Source of the DNA: Linyphia triangularis
Lineage: Eukaryota; Arthropoda; Arachnida; Araneae; Linyphiidae
Length of the DNA stretch: 64,000 nucleotides
Assembly: GCA_963978545.1 (NCBI GenBank)
Contig: OZ021726.1
Location: 52,125,959 to 52,189,958, forward strand
Reading direction: 5' to 3'
Made by a program: the position numbers and the translations under genes. Below the pieces are notes generated by a model. The model was not told where the DNA came from. It searched no databases and saw only the letters and a program-made list of their open reading frames with translations. The first letter of the stretch is position 1. Each line of letters starts with the position of its first letter. Shown here in pieces: positions 58,391 through 64,000 of the stretch.

Positions 58391-59786
58391 CTTGTTTTTA
58401 GAGTGACCATCACCAACTAGACAATCTGACAAGAGGTGTTCTACTGATGACAGACGTACAGTCAATAAGTTAAATCCGTCCGGAAGTTGCGCTGATCACA
58501 GCCTAAAACAAGCATTCTTCTAGACCACTTTTTGAACTCGGGACGTTTCAAAATGCGTAGGAATGTAAAAAAAAAATGATTTTTGATGGAATGCAATACG
58601 TTCTCTACCCTTTATTGTCATATGGGTGATTGAAATTAAAGAGCTTAAACTGATTTAAAAAAACAAAAAAAAACCCCTTTATACTTGAATTTAAAAGTGA
58701 AGGTATAACAGTTATGAAAGAATTGTATCCCTTGCAAAAAGGACGAGCTCTGTTAGAATCAAAATAGTATCTTATTCGGATATAGATCTTTAACACTTGA
58801 TACAAAAACTGCCTGTTATATAAACAAAGGATTATACTTCGAGATACGACGGAAACTTTCATTGGAGCGTGATTCTAAAGAGGCGGAGCTTTCGATATCT
58901 GTTCAGATTGCGGAGAACGAAAGGCTATTAACAAAAGGCTTGACTGAATATATATTTTTTTTTTAAGCGAAAGTAGAAAGAGTGATTATGGTTCCGTTTC
59001 ATACCATTCACGGTGAGATATCAACTGAATGAACGGGAAGGAAGCGAATGACATCGCCGTAGAATAGCTTCGGATAAATAAAAAGGAATAGTTTTGGACG
59101 CTGAATAAAAATGAATGGCATGAAAGATGAAGTAGATGGAGTTTTGAAGTTATCTTCTGGAAGCATTTTTCCTATAGCTTTACTGATAATATTAAAAGTT
59201 CCCAAGTATAATAGTTGTTATCGAAGCGTTGCCTCCCCCGTTAACGAAATATTACATTTTAAACTAGGCATAGGGGTAATGAAAGATGGTTAACTGTTTT
59301 TGATAGAAAAAAAGTTTTATTGTTAATTTAACTAGATAATTCCCATAATCTGGAAACGATTCTACGAAAATGCTTGGCTATTGAAGACTCGATAACTTGC
59401 GCAAATATAAAAATTTTCAATTTTAATTTGACTGATATCAGTTAACATTAAAAATAAAGTCATTATTATTGCTATGCTTTGCTCAAATTTCATACGTTTT
59501 GGACAGCATTTTGAAAGATACTTTGTTCAAAAGAAATTAGTAATATCAGCCTTTTAGGGCTGGGACTGAGGATTTTGGGTGTTTGACATCTTAAAGAAGG
59601 AAAACTTTGAGGATGCAGATGATTCAGGGTTTTGTCATTTAGTTATAAATTTTCGGTAGTTAATTTTTCATTTTCCCATTGTTATATATTACTCAAAATT
59701 AAACTTCTTTAATGTTTTTAGGAATTTATAATAGTTGTTTCAAAACTACTGCTCAAGAATAAACGAAACTCTTATAGTGATTATCT
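58391..59786. other. Non-coding DNA
   Basis: Frames at 58605-58862 and 59008-59205 (minus) and 59111-59293 (plus) have no family signal. The last two overlap on opposite strands. Confidence 0.4.
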
Positions 59787-59793
59787 ATGGAAT

Positions 59794-59977
59794 TGTTTGT
59801 TTGTACGCTCAACAGCCAATTTTTAAGCAAAATGACGGCTAATCAGGTCGGGACCTTCACCTTAATTGGATTCCGAATCACAATGAACATCCATGCCAAG
59901 CCCGAGATTCGAACCCGATACCTATAGCATGCGAGGCCAGAGCGCTAACCACACGGCTATTAGGTGTACATTGACTA
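59794..59977 (-). mobile_element. tRNA-derived SINE (family 2), full-length
   Basis: A 184-bp minus-strand copy with a well-kept head: box A GTGTGGTTAGCGCTCTGG and box B GGGTTCGAATCTC. The body is CTTGGCATGGATGTTCATTG ... GGTCCCGACCTGATTAGC and the tail GTTGAGCGTACAAAC. It is flanked by ATGGAAT on both sides (59787-59793, 59978-59984), a short but plausible duplication. It is the best-preserved of the three family 2 copies here and a good reference for the family. Confidence 0.85.
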
Positions 59978-59984
59978 ATGGAAT

Positions 59985-61199
59985 GTGAAAATTCGAATAC
60001 GTTTTTAAAGGTGTGATGTGACTGGTCACAAACAAGTCATAAGTATTTCCATTCGATGTAAACTCACTCATAATAACTCTATGCATAAAGCGCATTGATT
60101 AAACTTGTAAAAAAATAAAAAAATAATACACGTATTTAAAATTTATTCTTTAGGTTTTACATTTTAAGCTTTATAAAAACATGAAAACTAATGAAAAAAG
60201 AACACGTATAAAATGTATAACATTAAATCCATGAAATAATGAACTTAACCATCATTTCTACAAATTAAGACTAACTTCTTTGCTACGTTGTCCACTTTAT
60301 TTGTTTTCTTAAATGTGTACTTAATTAAATTCCATGTTAATTAAAAAAGTAAACACTTATGCCCGCGCAATTAATCTCTTGGGCGAAGTAGAAACTTTAA
60401 CGGAGGATTATAATATTTAAAAAAGGAACCGGTTTAGGTCAATCGTTCAAAGAAAAAGTTAAATTTATATTTTAAAATTTAATTACATCAAAGCCTTTGT
60501 ACCGAATAATAGAGAACCATAAAACTTAACGAATTACAAACTATGACGTTTTTGGTAAGTAACTATTAACATCTTTGCAATGATAAAAATGTATGATCAT
60601 TTGTCTTAAAATTAGGAAAAATCCAATTTATTTTTATAGAAAGCTTTCGTCTCTGACATGAAATTTCTTCTGAAATGTCTTCTTACTGCTATAAAATAAG
60701 CTGTCGTTAAAAGATTCCAACGTTAATTTAACTCTTTACTGAAACTATCAAATCAGTATTTTCATACTACTAAAAATAAACAGCTAGCTACCATTTACAC
60801 AGTTTGAGGTAAATATAATTTTTTGGTTGAGAATCTTGTAAAGTGATAGTCGTACTTTAATACTTTATAAATTAAACGTAGATTCTCTGATCTAAAGGTT
60901 ATTCGTTAGATACCCATGACTACCCATTTAACGTAAGGTTAAATAACTACTTCAATCTCACTACCTATTTCCACACAGCGATAATCCTAGCACGTCTATC
61001 TCAAAGGATTAATGCAATATTCATTACTTATACCAATCACATTGAACATTGGAAGAATTCGATATTTATGTCATCTCGTTTAAGAGAGCAAAATCGATTG
61101 AAATCTTCCCCGTTTCGCTAATGGCTTCCAAATATATTCGTACCAGGTAACCTTTACCAGAGCGAAATGGTTTCGCCGACCTTCGAAATTAACTTTTAA
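59985..61199. other. AT-rich non-coding DNA
   Basis: Nothing supportable seen. Confidence 0.4.
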
Positions 61200-61207
61200 T
61201 TGATGCT

Positions 61208-61327
61208 ATGGCTGAGAGTGCGTTACCTTCCGATTCTGAGCTGGACCCTGGAGAATTTACTTTGTCATTAAGCGCCGGAACGCTGACTGGTGATTGCAAT
61301 ACATTTCGATGTTACTGGAACCTTTAA
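61208..61327 (+). other. Short ATG frame of coding-like composition
   Basis: From ATG 61208 a frame of 39 codons reads MAESALPSDSELDPGEFTLS and on, with codons far less AT-biased than the neighbourhood, ending at TAA 61325-61327. A possible splice donor (CTG/GTGATT) lies within it. I recognise no family, and no second exon or promoter can be shown. It may be a first exon, a fossil, or chance. Confidence 0.2.
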
Positions 61328-61375
61328 TAAACAAACTTCGATGTTACTCAGAGCTGGAATCTTTAATAAACAAGC
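61304..61375 (+). repeat. Small tandem duplication
   Basis: TTCGATGTTACT ... GGAACCTTTAATAAACAAAC is repeated immediately as TTCGATGTTACTCAGAGCT then GGAATCTTTAATAAACAAGC, two units of about 33-40 bases differing by a 7-base indel and two substitutions. Probably local slippage. Confidence 0.7.
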
Positions 61376-64000
61376 TGTTCATTAATCTGAATGGTATGCG
61401 TTTCAGGTACTCACTTTTAATGATCGTTCAGAAAGTGTGCTGGACAATTTTTGAAAAATCAGAAGTACTAAGTAAAAATGGGGCGTTACTAAGTTCTGAA
61501 TTCAAAATTCAGATGTTGCCTGCTTGTAGTGTATTACTATGTAAATGATTTTTAAATGATTGTCTAATTATTGAAGTACTCGTGTTTATATTCTTGTATT
61601 TTATTTCATAGAATTTGAATATCCATCATATTCGGAAATATCTATCATGTGTATTTTGACCTTCCAGGAGGCCATTTGGATGTTAGTTTATGCGATAAAT
61701 TTTTTATACAAAGAAATCTTACAATAGTAGTAAGTTTAGACGTTTACTATCTGCTTCATAGAGTTTCAAAATGAATTTAAAGTTTTAAAATATTATAAAA
61801 CATAAATTGCTAGAAAAGTTGAAATTTGCCTTTTGGAATCGTTGGTGTCTAATGGTTTAATCTCTACATAAACAGTAAGAAAAAGCCTTTTAAAAGTGAC
61901 TTTTGGTAGCCAAGAAAAAAAAAATAAAGCACTAAAGAAGAGTCATCAAGGGGCGTCACCAATCAGCATAAGACTCCAATTCTAGAGAAGTTGAAACAGA
62001 ATCGACCAACCTCTCTAAAAGTACATAAAAGAGCATTTCTAGCGTATTCTTAATTACTTTATTATTTCCTAATATATCCATTAAGCAAACATAATTGATA
62101 GTTCTTCCATAGATATTTCTCATTAAATAACCACCTTTTAAAAATGGAAGGCTTGGTCACATAAGTTCCCGTTTAATAGTACCGGATCTCTTCCTGCGTA
62201 ATTACATTCCATTTCCATAAAATGAGTTCCCGGACGTCACAAATATAAACAAATATCCAAACCGTTTTGTCATCAATAGGTTCTTGATTAATCTTCACAC
62301 ACCGCACTTCATTGAATCAATAAATTGCATTTGGTAATTGACTAGTTATTTCAGAGTGAACATGTACAGCAAAAGTAATCAAGTGAAGTTGCGAGTTATC
62401 TTCCGTGCATCTCAAATAAATCGCGGAATTGAATACAATTTGGCCTAAATTTCTTTCAAAAAACTTCATCACGAACCTTTTTGTTATATACATTAACATC
62501 ATAAAACCACTGAATTGCTTCACATATTTTTATAATTCGCAGTATTTGGGACGATCACGTAGCTCAAATGCATAAGTAAAATAAATAACGACAAGATTTA
62601 ATCTTTGAAATAGTTCATTCATTTTCTTTATCTATTTTCTCAATAAGCCTTGTTTTCATCTATTTTCAAGTAAAACCGTAAAAAAAAAACGTGTATGGTT
62701 ATGAAAGACAAAACTTTTAATCATAGTTTAGCCCCAAAGGAAAAAAGATGTAGATAAAAAAAAATATTTGGCTCTGTTTTTGGTTGAGCTAAGGGGTTTT
62801 TATCGATTAATCAGCCGAACATCTTGAAATAAAAGATGATTTGATCTTCGTCATTTGAAGATAAAGCGAATTCGTACACGGAAATTCCCGGTTTGATTAC
62901 GATTCCCGGGAATCGCCATCAAAATCGTTTGATTTGATATTGCCATAAAATCCGGAATGATAATGATGACCAAGGAATTCCCTTTTTACGAGATGACAAA
63001 AATAAAGGAAGCATATCGTAATCCACGAAAGAAGTTCATGTATTATTTCTGGGAATCGCATACTTAAAAACAGTGTGTATATTCACTGGTTATTATACCA
63101 ATCACAAACAAAATATTAAAACTCTTGAGTATCATTTGAGTTGTAATTTCATTGAAAAAAAAATTGATTTCAACAACAAAATGTATAAAGGGCATGAAAG
63201 TTAAAAACAAATTAAAATTTAGGATATGTTACATCTTTTTTTCTTTTTTTAATCAACATCGTAATTTCAGACACAAAAAACACATTTGTCTCATTACTTT
63301 TAAGTAACACGATATAATTTTGATTTCGTGTTTTTGTGTTTGTGGTGGACAGATTTTCGGAGGGTTAAATGACCTACTTGCCGTTACTAATTAACCTATT
63401 TGCCATTGATTAACCAATAGAGGTGAAACTTAGCAAATAGCCCAGAATCTTAGCAAAGAAGTTATCGATAACAATGCATTTTTTAAAGTTTTTAAGGCAA
63501 AAATATTAGTCAATGGCTCGAAATAAAATGTTTCTTCGCATTTGTCAAACACTATGAAAACTCAGAGTTCAAAATACCTTAAATAAGTTTCAATTGCACA
63601 TAAAGTTGACAATGCATATAAAGTACAAACAGTAAAAACTCTGTTTTATGTTAAATTGTATTGCTTCAATTTTAACCTATTTAAAACTTATTTACATTTG
63701 AACTAAATGTTTAACTAAACTGTAGTTCATAGTACATAAGAATTACACAAATACTTATTTCAATTTTCAAAAACCAATTTCTTTATCCCACTAATAATCA
63801 AAGACAACACTAAATAATACAAATCAACTTATAACCAAATAATAACACTTCAGAGGAAACATGATCGACTCCTATTCTGCAAATTAAACCACGAAGTGCC
63901 TATCCAATGAATTATTTCGCTAATCCTCAAGCCAATTTAATGAATTGCATTTTACCCTCACTTTATTAAATAGAATGTTCTGGCATCTCTTCACGTTTGA
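61376..64000. other. AT-rich non-coding DNA
   Basis: No gene, RNA gene or element end was recognised. One isolated TATCGATA occurs at about 63464. The frame at 62317-62523 (minus) has no family resemblance. Confidence 0.45.

Noticed and set aside
59880..59970. Possible tRNA gene on the minus strand
   Set aside because: It is the head of a 184-bp SINE with a full body and tail shared with 7144-7325.

Overview
This is a eukaryotic, strongly AT-rich window with no complete cellular gene that I can support. It is full of homopolymer runs, microsatellites, tRNA-derived SINEs and DNA-transposon remnants, and it holds one damaged BEL/Pao LTR retrotransposon. Protein-coding sequence is almost absent outside that element. 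This fits an intergenic or long-intron region of a repeat-rich invertebrate. The BEL/Pao protein, the AT bias and the SINEs suggest an arthropod, possibly an arachnid; that last step is inference and weak.

Layout. 1-12.5 kb: unannotated AT-rich DNA with two SINE-family-2 copies, a 473-bp foldback element (5.16-5.63 kb), a tandem duplication carrying G-runs (6.4-6.7 kb), two units of a dispersed tandem repeat (10.2-10.5 kb) and a piggyBac-like miniature element (11.18-11.52 kb). 12.5-19.4 kb: a second near-perfect foldback (12.53-12.77 kb), then a minus-strand BEL/Pao element (13.88-19.38 kb). That element has a 5' LTR, primer-binding-site-like sequence, gag, protease, RT, RNase H and half an integrase; it has one in-frame TAG and lacks its 3' third and 3' LTR. 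20-28 kb: a hairpin, a tandem-repeat tract invaded by two different terminal-inverted-repeat elements (21.2-22.5 kb), and a pair of inverted hAT-type miniature elements (23.79-24.43 and 26.92-27.45 kb) loaded with TATCGATA motifs. A possible small terminal exon lies between the pair. 30-41.6 kb: a five-unit tandem repeat, two pogo/Tigger-like miniature elements, a second copy of the 522-bp element interrupted by a SINE, and two copies of a TTAA-flanked element. 42-64 kb: low-complexity tracts, three more SINE-family-1 copies, a hairpin, a 140-bp direct repeat with an inverted relative, an AT-rich tandem array, and a large palindrome split by a SINE.

The features form a layered record of insertions and not a pathway. 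Several insertions can be proved from the sequence by target-site duplications: 8 bp for both hAT-like copies, 12-14 bp for four SINEs, TTAA or TA for others. In one place they can also be proved by comparison with an uninterrupted tandem paralogue. No new molecular system is evident. The best leads are the TATCGATA-rich hAT pair, the nested insertion tract, and two compact hairpins.
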